Source: Oreohelix idahoensis (taxonomy: Eukaryota; Mollusca; Gastropoda; Stylommatophora; Oreohelicidae). From it: a stretch of 64,000 nt of DNA. The DNA lies in contig JAMPIV010014838.1 in the NCBI GenBank assembly GCA_024509875.1, positions 661,001 to 725,000 of the forward strand, written 5' to 3'. The translations under genes and the position numbers were made by a program. This document shows positions 44,829 to 56,491 of the stretch, piece after piece; the stretch's first letter is position 1, and every line of letters begins with the position of its first letter. Under the pieces are notes generated by a model. That model had not been told where the DNA came from. It was given only the letters and a program-made list of their open reading frames with translations, and did no database searches.

Positions 44829-46456
44829 AGTCAGAATCTATATTATACATACATAAAAAAATACATTACATACATGTACTTGATATAGTATAAAAACACC
44901 ATATCATATCGGATAATCATTTAGAGTCCGTAAGTGTGCTAAACTCCGCCCAGGATACAATCGGCAAACATTCATAATCCGTTGAATTCAATTCGTACAC
45001 AGTTTACAAGCTGACATCAAAAGTCTCCAGCCTTCAGTTACCGTCACTGTCTTTTGGGACATGAGCAAAAACCAAACATTCACGATTCATACATACATAC
45101 ATACATACATACATTACATCACACAATCTGACACATGTCCGCTCTGTGGTCTTTCAGCAACGCACACCATAGTAAGGGGTCAGTGGATCTTTCCATTCTC
45201 GATGAGGGGTGACAGTATCCGGTTGCCATTGATAACGAAGCTATAGTCTAGTCTCTTTCCGGTGGCTTCATAAACTGATATATATTCTTTACAAATAAAA
45301 ATGTCAATTTTAAAGTTTAATTGTCTCCTTTCACTGATATCCTTAATTTCTGTAGCCATCTTTTCGGGTGTTGTTATAGTCGATGTTAAGAATTTCCATT
45401 TACTAATGTGAGAGCTTCAAGTTGACACACCTCTCAAAGCCGTGGAAAAGTCTCATTCTCTGCTACATACATACAAATCTTGTTTCAGCATTGTACAAAA
45501 TTAATAAGTCACATGGATCCTTCCATTCACATAATGAGGGGTGACAGTATCCAGTTAGCCATTGCTAACGAAAACATTGTTTACATACATACATACATTT
45601 CCAGTGGCTTCACAAATACATAATATATATATTTTTGTAAATAAAAAGTTCAGTTTCAAAGACCTTTTCATTTTTACATACTATCACATAATATACCCTT
45701 GTTTATGTAACAATCTCTTCGGGTGTTGTTATAATAGGTGTTAAGAATATCCACATTACTATCGTGGGGAGCCTCAACGCTAACCGCCAGGTCGAGCATG
45801 ACTTTGACATACATACATACATACATACATACATACTGTCATAGATCGAATAACTTGAAGTTGAACCAATACATGGCTACCTCATTGGGCATATATGATT
45901 ATAATAAGGCATTGCTTCAACTTGTGATATTAATATGGCCTCTCGAAATTTGATAACAGCAGTAACAATAGACTAGCCTTCATACATACATTACCTACGA
46001 CATACATACATACATACATACATAATTTTTGTGATGTTTTGAAACGCAGTCCGGTTGACAAATCACAAAACCGCCATCTTGGATACTTGGTTCCAACACA
46101 AAACAGCGACACAATCGCATGTCCGACTGTGGGGCACACTTGATGTTTTCACCAGTATCCGGTTAAAACACTATAGTTAGCATAAAATAATCCTGAACAT
46201 GAGTCTCCCACTGATAAACACACTACAAACTCATACAGCGTTAATGAGGGCTGTTACCACAGATGCAGACTCCAAAACGACGACATGAAATGCACAACAC
46301 AAAAGTGCATGTATTGATTATAATAAGGCATTTGCTTCAACTTGTGATATTAATTATGGCCTCTCGAAATTTGATAACAGCAGGCCTTCATTAAATTTGT
46401 GATTGTTATTGTTTTGACAAACACACAAAACGCCCTACACACGCCACCCATAGCCT
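44829..46456. repeat. Mosaic of short duplicated units with small ACAT arrays
   Basis: Duplicated segments: gaggggtgacagtatccggtt and neighbours at 45204-45240 and 45533-45575; a 65-bp unit (ttataataaggcatt...ttgataacagcag) at 45896-45961 and 46315-46383. Short ACAT arrays occur at about 45089, 45580, 45809 and 46004. No gene seen. Confidence 0.7.
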
Positions 46457-46628
46457 TCATACATACATACATACATACATACATACATACATACATACAT
46501 ACCAACATACCATACATACATACATACATACATACATACATACATACATACATACATACATACATACATACATACATACATACATACATACATACATACA
46601 TACATACATACATACATACATACATACA

Positions 46629-46657
<29 letters not shown>
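46457..46657. repeat. (ACAT)n microsatellite
   Basis: About 200 bp of ACAT units with one interruption (accaacatacc, about 46501-46511). Confidence 0.97.
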
Positions 46658-46664
<7 letters not shown>

Positions 46665-48599
46665 CCCTACAAAAGAAGTTAAGGACCAGTAGGTGAAAAT
46701 GACCCAAAAATAATAAAAATTATATTTCATAAGCAATTAATCTGACAATGATTTTTCTCGAACGACAAACATTGAACACGTGCTGCATGGGCCACCAGCA
46801 TACCGTGTGGCTAGTGTTCAGCTCAGCAAGCACGCTGAAAAAATGCTGCTGAGGCGCCAAAATGTGGGTTTTTTAAAATGATGTCTGAGCATGAAATAAT
46901 ACCTGCTATTCCAAAAATGCGTGATGCATGTGGAAGACTATAGTGTTGGTCTTGAGCTGTACTCACAAAATTGTCTTTATTAGCAACACAAGTGTTTGTC
47001 ACGAAATGGATTTAAGACTAAAGGCTGTCTACATATAGTGACAAGACATTAGTGAGAAGAAAGACTGAAATGATAGATTCAGATGAAAAATGACAGTGCA
47101 AATGTGAAAGTGAGACCATTGGCTCCGAAGTTGAGAACCGAAGTTGATTCTTTCCTCACCACTTCGGACGTCTTAATTGCTATGGCCTCGACCACCTCTA
47201 GCTACCCTAAGGGGATAAGGTTCAATTATGATTCCCATACACCACGATACAGACAACAGATAGCTACTGTACGTAATTGAAATGACTGATTCCAGCTCTA
47301 ATTTCCAAGTTTTATTTACACCTATAAACAAAACTCAAATAAATGTCAAATACATAAAAATGCAGTGTAGGCACTCCTGAAAAAAATAAATTTAGGAAAA
47401 ATTACAAATGTTGTACCATCAAAACCCAACCCTTCACCCACAAGTTTCACCTGTATGGAGAGAGAAGGTAAGATTAAATTAAATAAACTACACTGCACTG
47501 GGTGGGGTCTCAGACGCCGAGTCTCCACTCCAAACTAGCTATTCTAAACTCTAATATAAACTCTAAGTACACAATCAGCTGGATCTACTACGAAGTGTCC
47601 ACACCAACTCTGCACAGACTTCGTTTCTAGACAACCTATCCTGAAAATCTCCTGAACTGCTACACAGCTAACTGCACCTCTACACTTCAACAGCTGTTCT
47701 CTGCTATGACCTTCACAAAACTATGTCTCAGTTCTGTCTTTCTGGTCTACTACCTGTAGACTACACTTCAGCAGCTGTCCTCTGCTCTAAAATCTGTGAA
47801 GAGGATTTTGACCCTGTTGCTCCCCACAATTCTTGAAATTGACGACTAGGTTTCACCACTGGCTTCTGGAAAAACTACGATTTGGTAGCTGGTTTTGCTG
47901 CTACCACTCTGGGTTTACCTGCCCGCCCCCTACTCTGGGGTCAGGCCTTCGGCGTTATTATGGCCGGGACGAATCGAAATAAATTTACAACCACGCTGGC
48001 AACTTGCCGATTTGTGGGTGCAAGAAGATTGAGCATCAGAGCTCCGGATTTTCCACCAAAATCCCTTTCAACTGGAGAATGTCTTCCCTGCCTTGGGAAA
48101 ACGTATTTTCTTTCGCTCCGTCCGCCACTGGCAATTAACGCACGACTTTGCGTGTCGGCGAATGCCACAACTTTGCCGTGGGAGAAATTTTGTGGTATCA
48201 AAAATTCTGCTCTTCCCCACACAAAAGCCGGTACCTGCTGTTTAGACAAAAAAAACAAAACAACAGCTAAACACACAGTAATAATATATTTCGAATAACA
48301 AATAACTCCCTTACTCTTCAACACGTAACTCCCCTCTCTTCACTCTCCCCGAGTCAAAATAAACATTGGCTGACCCAGATCTTTCGTTCTGCATGACTGG
48401 TTACAATCACAACAGTTTTTCACTGAGGACCGAACTGTCTAAAATACTTTGGCCCACTTCTCGCTGACACTGAATGCAGCAAAATGCTTAACACAAAATA
48501 ACTAGACCTCTCTAGGAATTCCTAAAATTCCCGTCAATAATCTTAAATCACATCAAAATCGCCCATGGCGACCGTTGCCTCAATTGGCTGTGTGTGGTG
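46658..48599. other. Unassigned spacer, possibly an LTR remnant on the minus strand
   Basis: Non-coding by inspection. About 47279-47830 read on the minus strand has a poly(A)-signal-like AATAAA near its end and tgacagctgct/gaagtgtag repeats, reminiscent of an LTR, but no second copy or duplications were found. The 138-codon frame at 47882-48298 has no recognised motif. Confidence 0.35.
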
Positions 48600-49351
48600 T
48601 ACCCGGAAACGGGGCCTCCCAGTACTGAGGCAAAGTTAAGTCCCCGATGTCACTTATCGGTGCAGAATTGAGAGAGATGGCTGAGCATCACAATCCCTCC
48701 TGTGTTGCAGCATGATGAGAACCCAGCATTGCACACTGAGCTTGGGGGGATCACTTGGGCACCAGACTTAATACTGGCTCTTGACTGGATGGCCGCATGC
48801 AGGAGATTTCTACAATGGAGGGTTGGCAGGTGGTGGGTATCGGGAAGTGGCTCTGTGCAGGACGTGAGGATTCCTTGGGAGAGCCCAGAACCAGAGCACA
48901 GCATTGTGCAAGCTCTGCATAGTTGGAGAGCCCCCTGGATGACGGGGAATGCACAGTGTGCTACCCCACCTATCCCCAACTGCTAACTTAGAACCAGAAG
49001 TGGGGTCCTCTGTATGCGTGCCAGGCCAGGATAAAATGCCTGGGAAAGAGACTGGAGCTCAGAACTCCCTAACTCAAAGTTGCAGGATGGCAGAAAAGCC
49101 ACGGGAAAGACGGGGCTATTTTGAAGATAACGCAACCATATTTTCACCATACGAGCTCGGACGCCGCCTCGGTAAACAAGGTCCGCGCAGAGCAGTGACA
49201 CCCCCAGGCTGCTTGCGAATAGTCTACTACTGGGAACATAAACAGATTAGGGATGAGCCCACTCTCCCGTTGAACAGGTGCTAAAGTCGTAGATACTGGG
49301 CCAGAAGGCGCACCGGAAACCACAGTATCATGCAACTCGCTTTTTTTTTCT

Positions 49352-50293
49352 ATGGAGAGTACACCGTCAAATAAATCTCGTTCTGGTGCTCGCCCTGTGG
49401 AGCTCCACCAGGCAGGTGCAGTGCCGGGCTCTGAGCCTCGACAGAGCCCACCCTCAGCTACTGGAGGACCCTCTAGACCGTCTTGTGGAGTCAACAGACG
49501 GCGGAGGAGAACTACTGACCAAAACAAAACAGAAAAAGAGAAACCCAGAGTGCCACTTGTCATGATGCACTGGAATGCAGAGGGAGTGAACAGCAAGCAG
49601 GCTGGATACAGCAAAAAGACAGAGCTGGAAAACATCTTGTATGAGAAGCAAGTCAGTGTTTGCTGTATCCAAGAGACTCACTTGAAAGCAGATCAAACCT
49701 TTAAAATAAGGGGATATCAATGCTTCAGATCCGACAGACAAGATAGACGAAAAGGAGGAGTACTTACTCTTGTAAGGAATAACATTCCTGCACACGAAAG
49801 GAAAACCTTCATGGATGGAGCAGAATATCAGCTGCTGCAGATAAAGGTAGACAAGATGGAAATAGAACTCCTGAACTATTACTGTCCGAACAACAAACCC
49901 CTGAGTCTCAGCTCTATACAGGTACCAGCCACCAACTTTATAGCAGTTGGAGACTTTAATAGCCACTCCCAGAGCTGGGGCTATAACCATCTGGATCACA
50001 GAGGTGAAGAGGTTGAAACTTGGCAAGATGATCACTCCCTAATCCTAGTCAATAATGCCACAGATACTCCTACCTTCTACTCCAGAGGATGGCACACAAC
50101 CTCAACACCAGATCTTGCCTTCTCCACACCAGATATAGCTGGATCTATTAGTAGAGAAGTAGGAGACCAACTAGGGGAAGCGACCATCGCCCAATCTTTC
50201 TTACTGTCCAGAGTGCAACTCTCAGTACAGGCCCAGCCATTACAAGATGGAACTACAAAAAAGCCAACTGGGGTTTATTCAGGCATCAGGTGA
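49352..50293 (+). CDS. LINE ORF2, endonuclease part
   Basis: After a basic, Pro/Arg-rich start come the exonuclease-endonuclease-phosphatase motifs: MHWNAEGVNSK (Asn and Glu of the active site), CCIQETHLK, RKGGVLTLVRNN, GDFNSHSQSWGYN and STPDLAFS. The enzyme nicks target DNA to prime reverse transcription. The conserved SDHRP motif lies just beyond a one-base loss in the G run near 50174-50178, so it is read in the next frame and this frame drifts to a stop at 50291-50293. The Met at 49352 is the first in the frame after a stop. Confidence 0.88.
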   Translation: MESTPSNKSRSGARPVELHQAGAVPGSEPRQSPPSATGGPSRPSCGVNRRRRRTTDQNKTEKEKPRVPLVMMHWNAEGVNSKQAGYSKKTELENILYEKQVSVCCIQETHLKADQTFKIRGYQCFRSDRQDRRKGGVLTLVRNNIPAHERKTFMDGAEYQLLQIKVDKMEIELLNYYCPNNKPLSLSSIQVPATNFIAVGDFNSHSQSWGYNHLDHRGEEVETWQDDHSLILVNNATDTPTFYSRGWHTTSTPDLAFSTPDIAGSISREVGDQLGEATIAQSFLLSRVQLSVQAQPLQDGTTKKPTGVYSGIR

Positions 50294-52413
50294 ACACGCT
50301 GCTGTCTACCCTCAAGGTACAGAACAGAGACATTAATGAAGTGGTAAAAGACTTCAACAGATGCATACTACAAGCTGCAAAAGAAACCATTCCCAAAGGA
50401 TGCCGGCGTAACTACATACCATACTGGTCCAGCACACTCCAAGAACGTCAGGAAGCTATGGACAAGGCTAGAAAGGACGCAGAGTCTCAGCCTTCACTTG
50501 AAACTCACAACAAATGGAAAAAGGCTGTAGCAGAGTTTCAGAGAACAAAGCTAGAAGAAAAGCGGAAAAGCTGGAGAACTAAAACGGCATCGCTGAACCT
50601 TGAGAAAGACGGCAGGAAACTTTGGAGATTAGTCAAGTCTCTAAATGAAGAGCATTCCTCACCAAGGCAGACTATCACATTGGATGAAGGTGGCAAACTT
50701 TTCAGAGGAAAACAAGCTGCAGACTTGTTTGCTAGAAGATACAGTTCAGAAAGCAACTTACCCATTAACATAGACCATCAGAGAGAGATAAGAAAAGAAA
50801 TACTGGCAACCATGGGACAGACAGATACTCCTGCCCCAATGAGGGAACCCATCACACTAGGAGAACTACAGAAGGCTATTTCCAAGCTTAAGTTTCAAAA
50901 GTCACCCGGCCCAGACAAAATCAGCAACGAAATGCTAGTAAATCTGAGCTCAGCAGCAAAGACAAAACTGCTTGAGATATTCAACCACAGCTGGTTGAAA
51001 GGAACGGTACCCCAAGTATGGAGAGAAGCCATCACAATACCCATACTAAAGAAAGGGAAATGTAAGACCGAGGCTGCAAGTTACCGGCCAATCAGTCTCA
51101 CAAGCTGTGTTGGGAAGACTATGGAGCGAATAGTCAACCACAGATTGAAATGGTATTTAGAGTCTGAGCAGATCCTGGTGCCGGAACAAGCTGGATTTAG
51201 AGAATGCTACAGTATAGAAGACCAAGTTACTTACTTGTCTCAAGCAATAGAAGATGCCTTCCAGGAGAAGAAAAAGGTCCTAACGATCTGGGTCGACTTC
51301 AAGCAGGCCTTTGACAAGGTGTGGAAAGATGGCCTCATTGCAAAACTTAGGAGAAGTGAAATCCAAGGCAACATGATGAAATGGATCCAGTCATACTTGC
51401 ATAACAGGAGAACTAGAGTCACTCTTGACGGTCTGCAGAGCAGAAAAGTGTTGCTCCATCAGGGGGTACCTCAAGGAGGAGTAATTTCCCCAACACTCTT
51501 CCTTGTTTACATCAATGACCTGGTGAAAGATCTCCCTGCAGGAGTTAAAGCTGCCTTATATGCAGATGACCTAGTACTCTGGTGCGCTGATGAAAATGTC
51601 ACCACAGCAAATTATAGAATGCAGCGGGCAGCAGACATGCTAGTGTCATGGGCAGAGAAATGGCTTATCACAATAAACACAGACAAAACCTCCACAACAC
51701 TGTTCTCCCTCGCCCCAAAGGACAAATCAGCTAACATACACCTAGGGACAACCGTGATCAAGGAAGAAAGCTACCCCACCTATCTTGGGGTGACATTTGA
51801 CCAAAGGCTTACATGGAATAAGCATATTGAAAATGCAGAAGGAAAGGCCCGAAGACGACTAGGCATACTCAGAAAATTAGCAGGTACCAACTGGGGAGCA
51901 ATTGAACGAAATCTAAAGAAGATTTATAATGGAGTAATAAGACCACACTTAGAGTTTAGCTCAGCAGCATGGTCATCAGCTGCTAACTCACATCTGCAGT
52001 CTTTGGACAAGGTGCAAAATCAAGCTCTCAGGCTCATTACAGGAGCCATGAAAACTACACCAATAACAGAGATGCAGAAGGTTGCTGGATTACAGACATT
52101 GTCCCATAGAAGAGACACAAAAACCATGATCCAGATGGAAAAGTACAACAGTATGCCAATGCACCCAATGAAGGCAAGACTAGATGATCTGGCATTGGGA
52201 CGTCTAAAGCGTAGCAGCTTTGTGCATCGGGGGAAAAGACTTATAAGACAGCATCAAGAAGACCTATCCATGAAGACAACACCACTGAAGCCCACCCTAT
52301 ACCCTGTACCATGGGAGCAGGCCAGCAGTGCCCTCCAAATTAATACAACAGTCAGTGGTCTCACAAGTGGATGTGAGTATAATGATCTGCAAAAAAACGA
52401 ACTGCTACATTGA
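50180..52413 (+). CDS. LINE ORF2, reverse transcriptase part
   Basis: In this frame from about 50180 (SDHRP) to the stop at 52411-52413. The RT has PGPDKISNEML, YRPISLTSCVGKTMERI, QAGFRECYSIEDQV, WVDFKQAFDKVW, GVPQGGVISPTLFLVYINDL, the catalytic YADD (about 51561) and YLGVTFDQRLTWNKHI, all in expected order with no internal stop. The end drifts out of frame at the A7 run 52391-52397, so the last residues are spurious. It copies the element RNA at the nicked target. Confidence 0.92.
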
Positions 52414-53207
52414 GTATGATCCAAGAAAGCTATCCCGATCAATCATGGATACATGCCTATACAGATGGATCAGCAACTAATGCTGTTAGGAATGGAGGTG
52501 CCGGTATCTTTATCTCATATCCTGACAACCACTATGAGACTAGGCACATTCCCACTGGTAAATTCTGTTCCAACTATACAGCTGAGGTTCAAGCTCTAGA
52601 GCAAGCTGCAAATATGATTTATAACACCAACTCTGACTGCCACCAGGTAGTCATCCTCACAGATGCACTGTCTGTCCTGCAAGCTCTCAAGGGTGGTAAA
52701 CTCCCGCATCTGAGAAATGAACTAAACAAGGTAGCTGCCAAAAAGAGAACCATACTTCAGTGGGTACCATCTCATTGTGGTGTACCCGGAAATGAAAAGG
52801 CAGATAAACTTGCAAAAAAGGGAGGAGAATGTGAACAAGAAGATAATGAAGTCACATACTTTGAGAAAAAGAGAGCTATCCAGACTATCAGAAGAGAACA
52901 GAACCAACCCAAAGACGACTATCACACTCTCGACCGGCAGGGACAGACAACTATTTTTCGACTCAGGACAGGGCATAACAAACTGAATAAACACATGCAC
53001 AAGCTACGATTGTCTGCTTCACCACTGTGCACATGTGGATTAAACGAACAAACTGCTGAGCATGTTCTACAGGACTGTCCTCTGTATGACCAGTTAAGAA
53101 AGATATACTGGCCCAATGACTCAACACTAAACTCAAAGCTATATGGAGTTAAAGAGGAACTTCAAACAACAGTCGAATTCATCATGAGAACTCGTCTGAC
53201 GGTGTAA
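52398..53207 (+). CDS. LINE ORF2, RNase H and C-terminal part
   Basis: Continues ORF2 after the A7-run shift. RNase H motifs AYTDGSA, TAEVQALEQA, ILTDALSVLQAL and WVPSHCGVPGNEKADKLAK contain the D-E-D-D set and the catalytic His. The end has LRTGHNKLNKHMHKL and CTCGLNEQTAEHVLQDC, a Cys/His cluster normal after RNase H in this superfamily. RNase H removes RNA from the hybrid. Stop TAA at 53205-53207, then the 3' UTR and GAA tail. Confidence 0.92.
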   Translation, partial: RTATLSMIQESYPDQSWIHAYTDGSATNAVRNGGAGIFISYPDNHYETRHIPTGKFCSNYTAEVQALEQAANMIYNTNSDCHQVVILTDALSVLQALKGGKLPHLRNELNKVAAKKRTILQWVPSHCGVPGNEKADKLAKKGGECEQEDNEVTYFEKKRAIQTIRREQNQPKDDYHTLDRQGQTTIFRLRTGHNKLNKHMHKLRLSASPLCTCGLNEQTAEHVLQDCPLYDQLRKIYWPNDSTLNSKLYGVKEELQTTVEFIMRTRLTV

Positions 53208-53245
53208 TCATCAAAGATGCGATCGCAAGAAGAAGAAGAAGAACA

Positions 53246-54243
53246 TCAAAATGATAATACAAATATTATTCTCTTTTAAAAGAAATAATTACATCTCCGT
53301 CTTCTTACTCAGAACCACAATACATAATTAATAACGTATAACCCTGTTAGATGCTAGCATACTGCTTAAAAGTTATACATAAACCCAGGTTATCAAATTG
53401 AAAACCCCGTAGTTCCACCACGTGCTTACAATTCTACCACCACGTGCTCCTGCTTACATATTCATAATGATAGCACCCACGTGCTTCTCTCCCCCTCACC
53501 CCTCTGAACATCGTCTCGAATAACTATTCCGTAACCCACGCACGTGCTACAAATTACACCTCTTTCACTCCCGTCCACAGATAGATGTGTAACTATATAT
53601 AAATACTAGCAGCATTACATTCTTAATAAAATCACAATTACACACGCGCCCGCCATTCTGCAATTAATTATAATTCGCAGATGCGGGTTTCTCTACAGAC
53701 CTGCTTTGCAATAATACAAAGCACGCCCGCGGCAACTCAACTTTTAAACCCAGCTTAAATACCGCTATTCCTTCAATAAGGAATTATTATGAACCTCTTA
53801 AGTTTCTCAAGTCTATCACTCAGATCGTATTTGATGGCTCTGGCGTTAAGAATTAACATTAAACTTAAACTGCCCAAAGAAACTTACATGATCTGCCTAG
53901 GACTAGGAAAATTAAATAAAGTCCCACGCAAAAATTATGCTTACCAAATTCGAATTCCCACTGAAGGCGAACCGACTTGTTTCAGGTACGCAGCTGGCAA
54001 TTACATTAAAGAGACCGAGAATTAAATTACGGCCCTATTTATCATCATCTAACAGCACGCTAACCTCGTGACGTCATATACGCGGCTTCGATTCCTAGCC
54101 CAATGATTTCAAATGACGTTAGCTCTCAGCCAATCAGAATTGTAAACAATTCTGATGCAACCGTGTTAAGTAATTAGCATACCAGTGTGAAATATTCTTC
54201 TTTGTTGAATTCCACCAGAGTTAAATGCTGTTTCTATATATAC
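53246..54243. other. Unassigned spacer with CACGTG cluster
   Basis: No gene recognised. Four CACGTG motifs occur between about 53418 and 53545 in related contexts (ccacgtgcttac, ccacgtgctcc, ccacgtgcttctc, cgcacgtgctac), likely a decayed short tandem repeat. The 78-codon frame at 53789-54025 has no known motif. Confidence 0.45.
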
Positions 54244-55775
54244 TGTAGAATGGTGTATAGATATGAAGTTGTATTGTTCCTTGTTCACACTGACATCAAC
54301 TATTTACAGGACCACAGTGTTAAGAGGTATGGTGGTCTGTGGAAGCTCCAATGTTAAAGCCTTGTTGTTGGCCCCAGCGTTGCTCGTCAGAGTGGTTGTT
54401 AGGAATAGGAATATCAACTCGACCTACGCAGTGGTGTGTAGACATAGAGTGAGAGTATAATACGCGAATGATGAAAGAGTTCGAAGAGTTGATAAATGTT
54501 CTTTTTCTCACTCATGTATGGCTGGAAGTCATCGACGCCAACTGCTGTGTACTTTTTTGTTACAGTTTAATTGGACGTACACATTCGACAGCACGGATAC
54601 AGTGACAAATCACAGGTTGGCATAATACATCATGGTACAATTGATAAATGGTCTTGCAATGATACATGGGCACTCGTTGAATCATAGCACAATGGAATGT
54701 CAGTAGACAAGCACTCAGTATTGCCCATATATATATATCATCTGAGTTTACTGACAAAGCACGTCAGTTTATAAACAATATTCAAGATGGCTTCTAGACC
54801 TAACCTCGTCTAGCGAAGATTCCTTTAAATAATGTTCAGCACATATTTTTCATATAATCATTTTGAACCGCTAGTAATGGGTTCTCATCTGTAGCAGTGA
54901 TCTCTGGACTCATCAAGCGATAGTACGGGGCATCCCTTTTCTCTTCTTGAAAGTCACAAAATATTTGGATACAAGATGGCTTCTGGTGAGCTGTCACTCA
55001 CGTTTGGATACAGACAATGAATCTGTATTAAAGTTAGTCATTCATTAAATGTTCTCATTGCTCTGTAGATTCTATCATGATACAATTGACTTCATCATAC
55101 AAGATATAGTGCTGCTAGAAATGAATGTCTTCTTCATCTAGTTAAATATTCTCTCAGACGTACAAATCGTGCGTCTGCTTATCGAAAACGATGGCTTCGT
55201 AAGAGTTCATAAGAAATGCTTTCTTTACCTTAGCATAAGAAATATGATTCTGCCACTCCTTGGCAATAAGAATAAACACTGGGGTAAAGCATACAGGATA
55301 GGTCTAAACGTCTATCACTTTCCCCAACAATCTTGAGATCACTTTTCCCGGCGACAAGCCGATACAGAAAAACACGACAGCCCCCATCAGGGCGAAGCCA
55401 AATCACAACTCTCTAGCCCCACATCCGCTGAACAGCCTTTGACCTTTCTAGCGACCAAGAACATATAGTTCGACTTAGATATGTAAAGATATACAGATAT
55501 AATACAGACTCGTCCTACCTAGACAAACACTACACATAAATTCAGGCCATAGATATACTGAAGCAAGAACAATCTATTTCTACCCAAACAAAGAATAAAT
55601 CGCAGTAAAACTGGATTCGTCCGCGGAGTTCGATCTGAGACTCCTTTCAAGGGAATTAACTCAATATTGACTTTTCCTTAAGCAAAAGAGTATCTATTTT
55701 GTTTACAAAATATTTGCGAACATAACAAGCATACAAATGTATAATTTTGCAAGATATCAAAGACTGCACATAACA
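54244..55775 (-). repeat. 3' LTR of element E
   Basis: Right end ATAACA matches the position of B's CAACA end next to the same polypurine-tract context (accacacctcc). Blocks such as gatatgaag, acgcgaatg and acagttta.ttggacg.acaca correspond to B's LTR with strong divergence. The left end at 54244 (TGTAGAATGG) is a guess. Confidence 0.6.
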
Positions 55776-56243
55776 GTCTTACCACACCTCCAATGAAACT
55801 TTTTTTTTTTTTGAAATACATCTAGGAGCAACGTACAATAGGCTCACAACGCATGAATACTGCGCAGATGCAAATATCAGGAATAAACATAACGCCTAAT
55901 ATGAGGCTAAGTCGACTTATGAAGCGACTGGTGAGAATGTATCTCATAATCTGAGAGAAATTATTTCTCTACAAGTAAATTTTTCCAGGAAGGTGTCACC
56001 GTATAATACAATTCTGGCCATTACATAATGCATACACAAATTCATACCATAATTTCGTATTAGATATCTTAAATTTATGATTTATCAAGAAAAATCATTA
56101 AAGAACAGCGGTGAATAAACATCACTGAACCGCTAAGTAGTGATACAATCATTATATTATTAAATTACAAATGTGTATCTATCTTGATATAGAAAAGGAA
56201 CTATTATAGAACTAGACATATTAAGACGTCTAAGACCTAATAG

Positions 56244-56491
56244 TTATGTGGAATCATGTGGGCATCTTGACAGAATGTCTGCCATCACATTATCTGATCC
56301 ACGAATAGCTCGCACAGAGAAATGAAAAGGTTGAAGAGCAATTGCATATCGAGTAGACCTCGAGCTCTTCAAATTCTTACTCTGTATAGCAGTAAGAGCT
56401 TTTTGGTCGGTTTCTACTATGAAATGTGCGCCTAGAAGGAATCTTTGTAGTTTGAGAATTGACCAAACCATAGCTAATAGCTCACGGTCTA
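56244..56491 (-). pseudogene. pol: Element E: RNase H C-terminal fragment
   Basis: About 82 codons with DRELLAMVWSILKLQRFLLG, ETDQKALTAI and MADILSRCP, nearly identical to B's end, and a stop after the same PHDS residues plus one. The first part of RNase H, and everything upstream, is separated by the insertion of D at 56491/56492. The piece of frame beyond 56491 belongs to D's LTR. Confidence 0.9.

Larger units (their letters stand above)
48600..53245 (+). mobile_element. LINE of the I superfamily (endonuclease, RT, RNase H), nearly intact
   Basis: ORF2 runs 49352-53207, followed at 53228-53243 by a GAAGAAGAAGAAGAA tail. The upstream 0.7 kb (about 48600-49351) is probably its 5' region; its exact start is not visible, and no ORF1 with zinc knuckles is present before ORF2. 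The encoded order apurinic-type endonuclease, RT, RNase H, Cys/His end is that of I/Nimb-type LINEs. Two single-base shifts are the only coding damage, so the copy is young. Confidence 0.88.
54244..56491 (-). mobile_element. Element E: B-family LTR retrotransposon, 3' part, interrupted by D
   Basis: Divergent relative of B in the same orientation: a 3' LTR (about 54244-55775), a polypurine tract GGAGGTGTGG on the minus strand (about 55780-55790) and the RNase H end (56244-56491). At 56491/56492 element D begins, at a point (cacggtcta) where B continues (cacggtctag, 10567-10576). The rest of E should lie beyond D, outside the window. Confidence 0.82.

Noticed and set aside
44221..44888. Long frames on both strands of the ACAT arrays (up to 211 codons)
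   Set aside because: Pure products of a 4-base repeat, which is open in all frames; no non-repeat sequence of note.
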